Source: Leadbetterella sp. (GTDB lineage: Bacteria > Bacteroidota > Bacteroidia > Cytophagales > Spirosomataceae). From it: a stretch of DNA of 64,000 nucleotides. The stretch is taken from assembly GCA_019638185.1 (NCBI GenBank), contig JAHBUH010000008.1, forward strand, positions 1 through 64,000, read 5' to 3'. Shown here one piece after another: positions 27,126 through 36,496 of this stretch. Every line of letters starts with the position of its first letter. Position 1 is the stretch's first letter. The notes under the pieces are model-generated. The model did no database searches, was not told the DNA's origin, and saw only the letters and a list, made by a program, of their open reading frames with translations. Position numbers and translations under genes: made by a program.

Positions 27126-27470
27126 ATGTTCGAAGGCAGTTTAGAAAACATCCCGGAAATCTTCCGGCAGATTCCGCTCATCAATATTGTGCAGTTGGCC
27201 ACCATTCTTTTTACCATAGGAGTGGTAGGGGTGCTGATCCGGCGGAACGCCATCATCATCCTGATGTCCATAGAGCTCATGTTAAATGCCGTTAACCTTC
27301 TCCTGATTGCATTTTCGGCGTATAATTCCGATTCTCACGGCCAGATTTTCGTGTTTTTCATTATGGCGGTGGCAGCAGCTGAAGTAGCGGTGGGCCTGGC
27401 CATCATTGTGATGATCTACCGGAACATCCGGACCATAGACATTGGCTTGTTCAATAAATTAAGAGGCTAA
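27126..27470 (+). CDS. nuoK: NADH-quinone oxidoreductase subunit K
   Basis: Small membrane subunit of complex I with three helices. The conserved buried Glu residues lie in [12 protein letters not shown] and [11 protein letters not shown], as in other NuoK. At 114 aa it is slightly longer than usual because of an N-terminal extension ([15 protein letters not shown]). It heads the group nuoK-L-M-N, with spacings of 12, 3 and 10 bp. No nuoA-J is present upstream. Confidence 0.95.
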   Translation: MFEGSLENIPEIFRQIPLINIVQLATILFTIGVVGVLIRRNAIIILMSIELMLNAVNLLLIAFSAYNSDSHGQIFVFFIMAVAAAEVAVGLAIIVMIYRNIRTIDIGLFNKLRG

Positions 27471-27482
27471 AGAATTTCTATT

Positions 27483-29423
27483 ATGACCTTATCATTACTG
27501 ATTACACTTATCCCGCTGATTCCGTTTGCCGGATTCCTGATAAACGGCCTGGGATTCCGGAATATCCCGAAGAGCCTCGTTCCGCTTATCGGCACCGGGG
27601 CCTCGTTCCTGTCTTTCCTCTGTGTATTTTTTACCTACCTGCAGTTTAACGGAGATCCCGTTATTGTAAAGCTGTTTGACTGGATCACCGTAGGCAGCCT
27701 GAACATCGGCTTTACGTTCCAGATAGACCAGCTTTCGCTGATCATGCTGTTTGTGATCACGGGTGTGGGTACGCTTATTCACGGTTACTCGGCCGGTTAC
27801 ATGAGTCATGACTCCGGTTTCGGTAAGTTTTTTGCCTACCTGAACCTCTTCCTTTTTTCCATGATCATCCTGGTGCTGGGCGGAAATTACCTCATGATGT
27901 TTATCGGCTGGGAAGGCGTGGGTTTGTGTTCTTACCTGCTGATCGGGTTCTGGAATAAAAACACCAATTACGCCGATGCCGCCCGCAAGGCCTTCATCAT
28001 GAACCGGGTGGGTGACCTGGGCTTCCTGATTGGTATTTTCCTGATCATCAGCACCTTCGGCACCGTAGAATATGGAGCGGTTTTCAGCAAAGCCACTTCT
28101 TTTCCGGTGGGCGATGCCATGATCACCGCCATTACCCTGGCGCTTTTTGTGGGAGCCATGGGTAAATCAGCCCAGATACCGCTCTTTACCTGGCTACCGG
28201 ATGCTATGGCCGGTCCTACACCGGTTTCGGCGCTCATCCATGCCGCCACCATGGTAACTTCGGGTATTTACATGATTGTACGGTCTAACGTGCTCTATAC
28301 GCTGTCGCCCTTCACCCTGGAAGTGGTGGCCTGGGTAGGGCTGGCCACGGCTCTGCTGGGTGCGGTGATCGGGCTGTTTCAGAATGATATCAAAAAAGTA
28401 CTGGCTTACTCTACCGTCAGCCAGCTGGGTTATATGTTCATTGGCCTGGGGGTAATGGCCTACAGCTCCGGTTTGTTCCACGTGATCACCCATGCGTTCT
28501 TCAAGGCTCTGCTCTTCCTGGGCGCGGGTAGCGTGATCCACGCCATGAGTGACGACCAGGACATCCGGAATATGGGGGGCCTCTGGGGCAAGATCAAAAT
28601 TACCGCCGTTACTTTCCTGGTGGGTACCATTGCCATCAGCGGGATACCGCCGTTTGCGGGCTTCTTCTCCAAAGACGAGATCCTGGCCCATACCTTTGAG
28701 CACAATAAGCTGATGTGGATACTGGCCGTAGCCGGCTCCTTCCTCACGGCCTTTTATATGTTCCGCCTGTTTTTTGTCACCTTTACCGGGAAATTCAGGG
28801 GCACCCATGAGCAGGAGCATCACCTGCACGAGTCGCCCTCCAGCATGACCCTCCCGCTGATCGTACTGGCAGCCCTGTCTGTCATAGGCGGATTCTTAGG
28901 CATGCCGGTGGTCTTTCATGCACCTCATTACCTGAATGATTTTCTGAGCCCTATCTACGAAGGGTCACGCACCGTGCAGGAGGGTTTTGGTCACGTTCAC
29001 CTGAGCCACAGCACGGAATGGATCCTGATGGGCGTTTCCGTGGGTGTGGCTGCTATAGCCATTTTCCTTTCTTACACCATTTACGGTAAGGGCGGAAGCG
29101 TGCCGGAAGCAGATCAGGAAGTAAGCGGCCTGAAGAAGGTCATTTACGACAAATTCTATATCGATGAGCTTTATAACGCCGTGTTTGTGCAGCCCATGAT
29201 GCGTTTTTCTTCCTGGCTGCACAGTGCCATGGATAACCGGGTGATCGGCGGGCTGATCCGGACGGTCAGCGGCGGTGTGGCCGAAACCAGTAACCTGCTG
29301 CGACGGATACAGACCGGGAATATCGGAACGTACGTCTGGCTTATCACCCTTGGCGTGATTATCTTTCTTGGATTCAGTGTTGGTACGGAAGTATGGACTT
29401 CTTTAAAATCTATCAGTAAATAA
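27483..29423 (+). CDS. nuoL: NADH-quinone oxidoreductase subunit L
   Basis: Large antiporter-like proton-pumping subunit of complex I, 646 aa, with about 16 membrane helices. The Mrp-type core is visible in GWEGVGLCSYLLIGFW, TWLPDAMAGPTPVSALIHAATMV (read in parts) and the Lys-containing helix regions around KSAQIPLF and DIKKVLAYSTVSQLGYM. The C-terminal lateral amphipathic helix region is present (DKFYIDELYNAV onward). It is the second gene in the nuoKLMN transcript. Confidence 0.96.
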   Translation: MTLSLLITLIPLIPFAGFLINGLGFRNIPKSLVPLIGTGASFLSFLCVFFTYLQFNGDPVIVKLFDWITVGSLNIGFTFQIDQLSLIMLFVITGVGTLIHGYSAGYMSHDSGFGKFFAYLNLFLFSMIILVLGGNYLMMFIGWEGVGLCSYLLIGFWNKNTNYADAARKAFIMNRVGDLGFLIGIFLIISTFGTVEYGAVFSKATSFPVGDAMITAITLALFVGAMGKSAQIPLFTWLPDAMAGPTPVSALIHAATMVTSGIYMIVRSNVLYTLSPFTLEVVAWVGLATALLGAVIGLFQNDIKKVLAYSTVSQLGYMFIGLGVMAYSSGLFHVITHAFFKALLFLGAGSVIHAMSDDQDIRNMGGLWGKIKITAVTFLVGTIAISGIPPFAGFFSKDEILAHTFEHNKLMWILAVAGSFLTAFYMFRLFFVTFTGKFRGTHEQEHHLHESPSSMTLPLIVLAALSVIGGFLGMPVVFHAPHYLNDFLSPIYEGSRTVQEGFGHVHLSHSTEWILMGVSVGVAAIAIFLSYTIYGKGGSVPEADQEVSGLKKVIYDKFYIDELYNAVFVQPMMRFSSWLHSAMDNRVIGGLIRTVSGGVAETSNLLRRIQTGNIGTYVWLITLGVIIFLGFSVGTEVWTSLKSISK

Positions 29424-29426
29424 CCC

Positions 29427-30866
29427 ATGTTAACACTCATACTATTTTTACTGCCTTTGATCTCCGGGATCTTCCTGGTCTGGAATAAAAGCGCCGGCCT
29501 GGCCAAAACCACCACTGTACTGGTGAGTTTAGCGCAGTTGGCTCTCTTTATTTATATCGGGTCGGTTTTCTATAAAGATGCCGCCGCACTTGAATTTTCC
29601 AGGAGCTGGTTAAGTGATTTTAAAGTAAGCTTTCACCTGGGTCTGGACGGCCTTTCCTTCCTGATGACGGGACTGACCGTGGTGATTTCCGGGCTTATTC
29701 TCCTGGCCACCAAAGACCTGAATTACGGTAATATTTCCCGTTTACTGGGCCTGATTCTGATTACTGAGGCGGCTCTCATCGGGGTCTTCGCGGCTAAAGA
29801 CGGGTTCCTTTTCTACTTCTTCTTTGAACTGGCGCTGGTTCCGGTTTACCTTATGGCTAACCTCTGGGGTGGCGAGGGTATATCGAAGATCACGCTGAAG
29901 ATGTTTATTTATACGGTATTCGGAAGTTTATTCATGCTGGTGACCTTTGTGGTGCTTTACCTGTTTGCCCAGACGTCAGAGCTGAGTGAACTGGCCAAGG
30001 TTTCCGCTATCCTGAAGCCGGGGCTGAATAACCTGCTCTTCTGGGGCTTCCTGATCGCTTTTGCCATTAAATCGCCCCTCTTCCCTTTCCACGGCTGGTT
30101 ACCCGATGCCTACAGCAAGTCGCCTACACCGGCCACCATGCTGCTCTCGGGCCTCCTTTCTAAAATGGGGATTTACGGTATTCTCCGCATACTGGTTCCG
30201 CTGGCACCGGCGGGCACGGCCCATTTTTCGGGCCTGGTGATCTACTTCGCTATAGTGGGGCTGATCTACGGATCTATCATTGCCATCCAGCAGTTTCATA
30301 TCAAGCGCCTCATTGCCTACTCTTCGTTTGCGCACATGGGCCTGATGGGAGCGGCTGCGCTTACCCTTTCGGCTTCGGGTGTTCAGGGTGCCGCATTCCA
30401 GATGGTAGCCCACGGCTTCAGTGCGGTGGGACTGTTTTACGTGGCTAAGATCATTTACGATAAAACAGGTAGCCGTTCCCTGGCTGACCTGGGAGGGATG
30501 TCGCAGAAGGCACCTAAGCTGGCCGTTCTTTTCCTGGTTATCCTGCTGGGAAGTGTGGGCCTGCCGCTGACGAACGGCTTTGTGGGTGAATTCCTGATGC
30601 TGCGGGCGGTGTTTGATTTCCAGCATATCCTGGGGATCGTAGCGGTCAGCAGTATTATCCTGGGCGCGGTATACTTACTGAGGCTGTATCAGAAAACCAT
30701 GTTTGGCCCGGTAACTTCCTTTACGGAGAATATCGAGGATATCGGCACGAAAGAGCTCGTTGTCCTGGTTCCCATTGCTTTAGTCATCATCATCACCGGG
30801 GTGTTCCCTAACTGCCTGCTGGAATTAAGCAGCGGTTTTGCCGACACGCTTTCACTGATAAAATAA
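29427..30866 (+). CDS. nuoM: NADH-quinone oxidoreductase subunit M
   Basis: Antiporter-like proton-pumping subunit of complex I, 479 aa, about 14 helices. Typical blocks are FYFFFELALVPVYLMANLWGG, FAIKSPLFPFHGWLPDAY, SKSPTPATMLLSGLLSKMG and LIAYSSFAHMGLM. It starts 3 bp after nuoL and ends 10 bp before nuoN, so translation is probably coupled. Confidence 0.96.
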   Translation: MLTLILFLLPLISGIFLVWNKSAGLAKTTTVLVSLAQLALFIYIGSVFYKDAAALEFSRSWLSDFKVSFHLGLDGLSFLMTGLTVVISGLILLATKDLNYGNISRLLGLILITEAALIGVFAAKDGFLFYFFFELALVPVYLMANLWGGEGISKITLKMFIYTVFGSLFMLVTFVVLYLFAQTSELSELAKVSAILKPGLNNLLFWGFLIAFAIKSPLFPFHGWLPDAYSKSPTPATMLLSGLLSKMGIYGILRILVPLAPAGTAHFSGLVIYFAIVGLIYGSIIAIQQFHIKRLIAYSSFAHMGLMGAAALTLSASGVQGAAFQMVAHGFSAVGLFYVAKIIYDKTGSRSLADLGGMSQKAPKLAVLFLVILLGSVGLPLTNGFVGEFLMLRAVFDFQHILGIVAVSSIILGAVYLLRLYQKTMFGPVTSFTENIEDIGTKELVVLVPIALVIIITGVFPNCLLELSSGFADTLSLIK

Positions 30867-30876
30867 GTTATCCGAT

Positions 30877-32271
30877 ATGTATCCAATTATCGCATTATCA
30901 TTTACGGGTTTACTTACACTGTTTTTAGGGCTTGATAACCCTAAATCCAAACTTATCCTGCCGGGAACCGTACTTTTCCTGTTAGTGGGCCTGGCCAGCA
31001 ATTTTGCCGACTGGAATGCACCCGGAACCTACTTTAATAACATGATCGAGGTGAATAACCCCACCATCATTGTAGGGGCTGTCATCCTCCTTTCCGCCCT
31101 CTTCCTGGTGGTACTGAGCGCCGGGCAGTTTGAAGACGAGAACGCACACCCGGCCGAATACTACGCGCTGATGCAGTTCAGTGTAGTGGGGGCCCTCATT
31201 ATGGCTTCTTTTAATAACCTGCTGATGCTTTTCCTGGGCCTGGAGATTCTTTCCATAGCGCTGTATGTGCTGACCGGGAGTGATAAAAGAAACCTGCGCG
31301 GAAATGAAGCCTCGCTGAAATACTTCCTGATGGGGTCATTTGCCACGGGTATCCTGCTGTTTGGTGTAGCGATGATCTACGGGGCTACAGGCTCTTTTGA
31401 GATCGGCGCCGGTGCCTCTCTGGCTCACGCGCCCCTTCCTTCCAAGGTCTTCTTTTATGTGGGAATCGTGTTTACGCTCATCGGGCTTCTGTTCAAAATC
31501 TCCGGTGCGCCTTTCCACTTCTGGACCGCCGACGTGTACCAGGGGGCTCCCACTATCTTTACCGCCTTTATGGCCACCATCGTAAAAACAGCGGTGATCT
31601 TTTCACTTTACCGCCTGCTGGTGACCGGTTTCGCTTACGAGTACGAGTTCTGGGTGAAGATCATCCTGGTGGTTATTGCCCTCAGCCTTGTGATCGGGAA
31701 CATTACCGCGGTGGTTCAGGATAACTTTAAGCGTATCCTGGCCTTTTCCAGCATTTCCCAGGCCGGTTTTATGCTGATGGCCTTAACCGGCATCAGCGAA
31801 CGTACCTTTGCTAACCTGGCCTACTATTCTTCCAGCTATGTACTGGCTACCATCTCCGCCCTGGGCGTGCTGATCGTGGTTTCCCGCAATACCCTGAAAG
31901 ACGGCCGGCCCAATGAAAACATAGAGGTTTTTAATGGCCTGTTTAAAAGGAACCCTGACCTGGCTGTGGTACTGTTCATCGCCATGCTTTCCCTGTCGGG
32001 TATTCCGCTGACTTCCGGATTCTGGAGTAAATTCTTTGTATTCACTGACACCATCGGAAAGGGCTACCTTTGGGTGCTGATCCTGGCGGTGGTGATGTCA
32101 GCCATATCCCTGTATTACTACTTAAAGCCTGTGGTAGCTGCATTCCGGTCTCCGGAAGCAGAACAGCCTGCCGCCGAAGTAAGCGCTCTGCAGAAGCTGG
32201 TGCTTTACGGCACGGCCCTGCTTACGGTGATCCTGGGCGTGGTGCCGGGTGTATTCCGGGCGCTTTTCTGA
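30877..32271 (+). CDS. nuoN: NADH-quinone oxidoreductase subunit N
   Basis: Antiporter-like proton-pumping subunit of complex I, 464 aa, about 14 helices. Blocks such as LEILSIALYVLTG, EASLKYFLMGSFATGILLFG, FKISGAPFHFWTADVYQGAPT and ILAFSSISQAGFMLMAL (read in parts) are characteristic. It is the last gene of the unit and is followed by a strong terminator at 32294-32318. Confidence 0.96.
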   Translation: MYPIIALSFTGLLTLFLGLDNPKSKLILPGTVLFLLVGLASNFADWNAPGTYFNNMIEVNNPTIIVGAVILLSALFLVVLSAGQFEDENAHPAEYYALMQFSVVGALIMASFNNLLMLFLGLEILSIALYVLTGSDKRNLRGNEASLKYFLMGSFATGILLFGVAMIYGATGSFEIGAGASLAHAPLPSKVFFYVGIVFTLIGLLFKISGAPFHFWTADVYQGAPTIFTAFMATIVKTAVIFSLYRLLVTGFAYEYEFWVKIILVVIALSLVIGNITAVVQDNFKRILAFSSISQAGFMLMALTGISERTFANLAYYSSSYVLATISALGVLIVVSRNTLKDGRPNENIEVFNGLFKRNPDLAVVLFIAMLSLSGIPLTSGFWSKFFVFTDTIGKGYLWVLILAVVMSAISLYYYLKPVVAAFRSPEAEQPAAEVSALQKLVLYGTALLTVILGVVPGVFRALF

Positions 32272-32293
32272 GCTGGCCCCTTAGGTTATTCTT

Positions 32294-32318
32294 AAGAGCT
32301 TTTCTTCGAAAAGCTCTT
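32294..32318 (+). terminator. Intrinsic terminator after nuoN
   Basis: A perfect 11-bp stem (AAGAGCTTTTC, 32294-32304, with 32308-32318) and a TTC loop are followed by a run of T. Confidence 0.9.
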
Positions 32319-32360
32319 TTTTTATTGCACTTTTACTAGTAATCACGGCATTTTACCTAG

Positions 32361-32429
32361 ATTCTTAAAAAATTCTTTAAGTTTTTTTTAAGAAATCTTG
32401 CACGGATTCTTAAAAAGCTCTTAAATTTG
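32361..32429 (+). promoter_or_regulatory. AT-rich promoter region with repeats upstream of the Ala-rich lipoprotein
   Basis: TAAATTTG (32422-32429) fits the -7 consensus, with CTTG (32397-32400) 21 bp upstream as an imperfect -33. The direct repeat ATTCTTAAAAA occurs at 32361-32371 and 32406-32416. Between them is a near-palindrome, ATTCTTAAAAAA against TTTTTTAAGAAAT (32361-32396). These repeats could be A/T-rich upstream promoter elements or a binding site. Confidence 0.45.
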
Positions 32430-32460
32430 CACAGTGTTTAACAAAAAACAATCTCTAAAA

Positions 32461-32652
32461 ATGAAAAAAGTATTTGGTCTATTATTCGTTGCTACTATGG
32501 TAGCTTTTACAGCTTGTACTAAAACTGCTGAAACTGCTGAAGATGAAGCAACTGCTACTGTAGAAGAAGCTGCTGCTGCTGTTGATTCAGCTGCTGCTGT
32601 TCTGGATTCAGCTGCTACTGCAACTGTTGATTCAGTTAAAGCTGCTCACTAA
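32461..32652 (+). CDS. Small Ala-rich lipoprotein
   Basis: Start taken at the ATG at 32461 (MKKVFGLLFVA, 63 aa), which gives a clean lipoprotein signal with Cys19 (VAFTAC). The mature part of about 45 residues is Ala, Thr, Val, Glu and Asp rich, with a repeating VDSAAAVLDSAATATVDS pattern that could be helical. Of 19 Ala codons, 17 are GCT, 2 GCA and none GCC or GCG, unlike the GCC-rich neighbours. This points to very high expression. It has a promoter with AT-rich upstream sequence and its own terminator, so it is a one-gene unit. Function unknown; a Lpp-like abundant envelope lipoprotein is one possibility. Confidence 0.75.
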   Translation: MKKVFGLLFVATMVAFTACTKTAETAEDEATATVEEAAAAVDSAAAVLDSAATATVDSVKAAH

Positions 32653-32675
32653 TAAGTAAGACTTATTATAAAAAA

Positions 32676-32697
32676 AGCCTTATCTTGCGATAAGGCT
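32676..32697 (+). terminator. Intrinsic terminator after the small lipoprotein
   Basis: A 9-bp stem (AGCCTTATC, 32676-32684, with 32689-32697) and a TTGC loop, extended by A-T pairs on both sides, are followed by a long T run. Confidence 0.9.
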
Positions 32698-32712
32698 TTT
32701 TTTATTGTATAC

Positions 32713-33972
32713 ATGATGACATTCCGAACTATCCCGCCTTCCTACACTACTGATTTCAGGATCACCCTGGAACCCCTGGAACATTTCTCTGACCGGATCT
32801 CCGTACTGAGATCAGATACCGTGGAGGTTTTCCGCCTGGAGCTTATCTTCCCGTTCGGCCTGCTGCACGCACCGGATATTCAGACGGGCCACTTTCTTCC
32901 GCGCCTGATAGCTATGGGTACGGCTGACCGTACCGCATACCAGGTAGCCGAAGCCTTTGAACGGCTGGGCGGATTCCTGGACATTAGCATGGGGCTGCGC
33001 CGCACTACCGTTACCCTGCACGGATTAAGCCGGTACTTTAAGGCGTATCTTCCGCTGCTGGCCGATGTGATCTTTCAGCCTGAGTTCCCTGAGGTGGAAA
33101 TTGAAATCCAACGCGCCCAGGCTTCCCAAACCTACCTGGTGGAAAGCCGTAAGCCGGCCTTCCGCGCCAATGCCTCCTTTAAAGAAGTGATTTACGGACC
33201 GGGCAGCCTGGCCGGGCAAACGCAGGATCCTGCTGCCATGGCTGAGCTGAACCGCCATTCCCTGAAAAAATTTCATGCGGCCACCTTTGGGGTCAGCTCC
33301 TTTGATATTTACCTGTGCGGTCATATAACTGATTCCGACCTGTCTTCCCTGAAAAACTTTTCGGAATCTGTAAGCCCGGGTGCTACAGAAGCGGCCCTCC
33401 CCGAAGCGCACTTCCCGGAAAAGCAGCCCTCTCAGCACATCCGGGTAGAAATGGAAAACGCTGTTCAGAGCAGCCTGATCATCGGGAAACGCCTCTTTAA
33501 CCGGGCGCACCCTGACTTTTTCCGTTTCCTGGTGACCAATACCACTTTCGGCGGGTACTTTGGCAGCCGGCTGATGAAAAATATCCGGGAAGAGAAAGGG
33601 CTGACGTACGGCATCTCTTCTTCGCTGGTGGCTAACGGCCCTGACGGGGTCTTCAGCATCCGTGCCGAGCTGAATAAGGAGAAACTGGAAGAAGCCCTGG
33701 CGGCCATTGAATCCGAGAAAGAGACGCTGCGCACCACTCCGGTAGCAGAGAGTGAGCTGGCCACCGTTAAAAACTATATCCGGGGAAATATCCTGAGCGG
33801 CACCAATACCCTCTTTGATATCATGGATAAACACAAGGCCATCCACTATGAAGCCCTCCCGCCCGACTTCTACGAGAGCATGGGGGCGCATATAGATGCC
33901 GTTACACCGGAAGACGTAATGCACATGACCGGTACCTGGTTAAATGAATTTTCAACGGTAATAGCAGGATAA
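32713..33972 (+). CDS. M16-family peptidase homologue lacking the zinc motif
   Basis: M16 (pitrilysin/processing-peptidase) family protein, 419 aa. Where active members have HxxEH, this one has H60-F-L-P63-R64, so both the catalytic Glu and the second His ligand are lost. The C-terminal substrate-binding block is kept (FGGYFGSRLMKNIREEKGLTYG, read in parts). Such proteins normally act as the inactive partner of an active M16 subunit, but none is adjacent here. There is no signal peptide. The gene stop lies 1 bp before the ruvX start, so it is co-transcribed with ruvX and probably recG. Confidence 0.82.
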   Translation: MMTFRTIPPSYTTDFRITLEPLEHFSDRISVLRSDTVEVFRLELIFPFGLLHAPDIQTGHFLPRLIAMGTADRTAYQVAEAFERLGGFLDISMGLRRTTVTLHGLSRYFKAYLPLLADVIFQPEFPEVEIEIQRAQASQTYLVESRKPAFRANASFKEVIYGPGSLAGQTQDPAAMAELNRHSLKKFHAATFGVSSFDIYLCGHITDSDLSSLKNFSESVSPGATEAALPEAHFPEKQPSQHIRVEMENAVQSSLIIGKRLFNRAHPDFFRFLVTNTTFGGYFGSRLMKNIREEKGLTYGISSSLVANGPDGVFSIRAELNKEKLEEALAAIESEKETLRTTPVAESELATVKNYIRGNILSGTNTLFDIMDKHKAIHYEALPPDFYESMGAHIDAVTPEDVMHMTGTWLNEFSTVIAG

Positions 33973-33973
33973 T

Positions 33974-34393
33974 ATGGGACGACTACTGGCCATAGATTAC
34001 GGAAAAGTACGCACGGGACTGGCGGTCACGGATCCGCTGAAGATCATTGCCACAGCCCTGGAAACTGTTAAAACGCAGGAGCTGATCAGCTATCTGCAGC
34101 AATATATCTCCCGGGAACCGGTGGAGACCTTCGTGCTGGGCCTACCCGTCAGCCTGAAAAGCGAAGATACGCCTACCACCACCATGGTCCGGGAATTCGG
34201 GCAGAAACTGGAGCAGGCCTTCCCGGCTATTCCCGTGCGTTACGTGGATGAGCGTTTCACTTCAAAAATGGCCCAGGACAGCATGATCGCCTTTGGTGCC
34301 CGGAAAAAAGACCGCCAAAACAAGGGCAATACGGATAAGATCAGCGCAGTGATCATCCTGCAATCCTACATGCAGAGTCCTTTTTCTTCTTAA
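33974..34393 (+). CDS. ruvX: RuvX/YqgF-type Holliday-junction resolvase or pre-16S rRNA nuclease
   Basis: RNase-H-fold nuclease of the YqgF family, 139 aa. It has the first acidic residue in LAIDYGKVRTGLAVTD, the block VLGLPVSLKSEDTPTT, and VRYVDERFTSKMAQ with the second acidic pair. YqgF is known to act on Holliday junctions and in 16S rRNA 5' end maturation. It is tightly packed between the M16 homologue (1 bp) and recG (9 bp), which fits a recombination/repair module. Confidence 0.92.
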   Translation: MGRLLAIDYGKVRTGLAVTDPLKIIATALETVKTQELISYLQQYISREPVETFVLGLPVSLKSEDTPTTTMVREFGQKLEQAFPAIPVRYVDERFTSKMAQDSMIAFGARKKDRQNKGNTDKISAVIILQSYMQSPFSS

Positions 34394-34402
34394 ATTTGCC
34401 GG

Positions 34403-36496
34403 ATGGCATCGGTTTTTGACACCCGGATTGAATTTCTGAAAGGCATGGGCACCGCCCGTGCCGAGCTCCTGAACAAAGAGCTGGGAATCTTTACGTTTGG
34501 CGATCTTCTGGAGCACTACCCCTTCCGGTACGAAGACCGCACCCGTTTTTTCCGGATTTCGGAATTAAATGACCAGCTGCCGGTAGCCCAGATCCTGGGG
34601 CGCATCACGGCGGTAGAGCTGGTTCCCGGCCGCGGGAAACAGCGCCTGACGGCCACTTTCACTGACGGCACGGCCTCCATGGAGCTGGTGTGGTTTCAGA
34701 GCATCAGTTATTTTCAAAAGTTTCTCCGGGTAGGTTCTAATTACATTGTGTATGGAAAACCTGCGCTCTTTGGCGGAATCTTCACCATCCAGCACCCCGA
34801 AATGGAGCTCTACCAGTCGGATAAATCCTTACCCGGCTATTTCCAGCCCATCTACCCGCTGACCGATAAACTGCGTAAAAAGTTTATTGACAGCAAAAGC
34901 TTTTCCGGATGGATGCGAACGCTTCTGCCCCAGGTAGACCCCTATATCCACGAGACCCTGCCGGAGAGCATCCTTACCCGCTACCGGCTCGTCTCTAAAA
35001 AGGAGGCATACCATTACCTGCACCTGCCGGCCCATCTGCAGGAACAGAACCAGGCCCAGCGAAGACTGAAGTTTGAGGAGCTTTTTTATAACCAGCTGAA
35101 ACTCATCTCCCTTTCACTGGTGCGGAAAAATGAATATGCCGGCCAGGTCTTTAATAAAACGGCCCTGCTGACCACGTTCTATAAGGAGCACCTGCCTTTT
35201 GACCTTACCGGCGCCCAGAAACGGGTGATCCGCGAGATTTTTGACGACATGAAGTCGGGAAAGCAGATGAACCGCCTGGTACAGGGCGATGTGGGCAGCG
35301 GGAAGACCATCGTGGCTTTTATCACCCTGCTCATGGCCATTGACGGTGGCGCCCAGGGCTGTATGATGGCCCCTACCGAGATCCTGGCCCAGCAGCACTA
35401 CACTAACCTACGGAAATACTGTGACCTCCTTCAGCTGAACATCCGCCTGCTCACAGGCTCCACCCCAAAGAAAGAACGGCAGCAGATCCATGCCGGGCTG
35501 CTGGACGGCAGCCTGCACATCCTGGTAGGCACTCACGCCGTACTGGAAGACGTAGTGCAGTTCCATAACCTGGGTCTTTGTATCATTGATGAGCAGCACC
35601 GCTTCGGTGTGGCCCAGCGGGCCAGGCTCTGGGAGAAAAACCCGCATACCTATCCCCACATGCTGGTTATGACCGCCACGCCCATTCCCCGTACGCTGGC
35701 TATGACCCTGTTCGGAGACCTGGATATTTCGGAGATCGATGAGCTGCCTCCCGGAAGGAAACCCATCAAGACCGTTCATCGCTATGAAACTAACCGCCTG
35801 TCCGTCTGGGGCTTTATGCGGGAAGAGCTGGCCAAAAACCGCCAGATTTACGTGGTCTTTCCGTTGATCGAAGAATCGGAGACCCTGGATCTGAAAAACC
35901 TGTTTGACGGCTATGAAAATATCCGGACGGCCTTTCCTGACTATGCCGTGAGCGTAGTACACGGTAAAATGAAGCCCAAAGACAAAGATTATGAAATGCA
36001 GCGCTTCAAAAAGGGCGAAACCCAGATCATGGTAGCCACTACGGTTATTGAGGTAGGGGTGGATGTACCTAATGCCAGTGTGATGGTGATTGAAAGCGCA
36101 CAACGCTTCGGGCTGTCGCAGCTGCATCAACTGCGCGGGCGGGTAGGCCGAGGTGCGGAGCAGTCGTACTGTATCCTCATGACCGACTATAACCTGTCAA
36201 AAGACACCCGCAAACGGATGGAAACCATGGTAGAATCGGAAAACGGCTTCTACATTTCAAAAGTAGACCTGGAACTCCGGGGGCCTGGTGACCTGGCGGG
36301 CACCCAGCAGAGCGGACTGGTGGATCTGAAGATCGCTAACCTGGCCCGTGACGAGGAGGTTCTCCGTATAGCCCGCGAAGAGGCCTTTGATATCCTTCAC
36401 AAAGACCCGGACCTGGAAATGACAGAACATCTGCCCATAAAAATGCATCTTTCCAAGATCAAAGACAAAACACTAAGCTGGAGCCGGATCAGCTGA
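34403..36496 (+). CDS. recG: ATP-dependent DNA helicase RecG
   Basis: Branched-DNA helicase that reverses stalled forks and processes Holliday junctions. It has an N-terminal wedge/OB domain (about 1-210, with LEHYPFRYEDRTRF), the Walker A motif G295DVGSGKT302, DEQH (D396-H399), TATPIPRTLAMT (motif III) and, in the second RecA domain, QIMVATTVIEVGVDVPNA (motif V) and the QLRGRVGRG motif VI. The length of 697 aa is normal. Its stop codon directly abuts the stop of the convergent unknown gene, with no space between. Confidence 0.96.
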   Translation: MASVFDTRIEFLKGMGTARAELLNKELGIFTFGDLLEHYPFRYEDRTRFFRISELNDQLPVAQILGRITAVELVPGRGKQRLTATFTDGTASMELVWFQSISYFQKFLRVGSNYIVYGKPALFGGIFTIQHPEMELYQSDKSLPGYFQPIYPLTDKLRKKFIDSKSFSGWMRTLLPQVDPYIHETLPESILTRYRLVSKKEAYHYLHLPAHLQEQNQAQRRLKFEELFYNQLKLISLSLVRKNEYAGQVFNKTALLTTFYKEHLPFDLTGAQKRVIREIFDDMKSGKQMNRLVQGDVGSGKTIVAFITLLMAIDGGAQGCMMAPTEILAQQHYTNLRKYCDLLQLNIRLLTGSTPKKERQQIHAGLLDGSLHILVGTHAVLEDVVQFHNLGLCIIDEQHRFGVAQRARLWEKNPHTYPHMLVMTATPIPRTLAMTLFGDLDISEIDELPPGRKPIKTVHRYETNRLSVWGFMREELAKNRQIYVVFPLIEESETLDLKNLFDGYENIRTAFPDYAVSVVHGKMKPKDKDYEMQRFKKGETQIMVATTVIEVGVDVPNASVMVIESAQRFGLSQLHQLRGRVGRGAEQSYCILMTDYNLSKDTRKRMETMVESENGFYISKVDLELRGPGDLAGTQQSGLVDLKIANLARDEEVLRIAREEAFDILHKDPDLEMTEHLPIKMHLSKIKDKTLSWSRIS

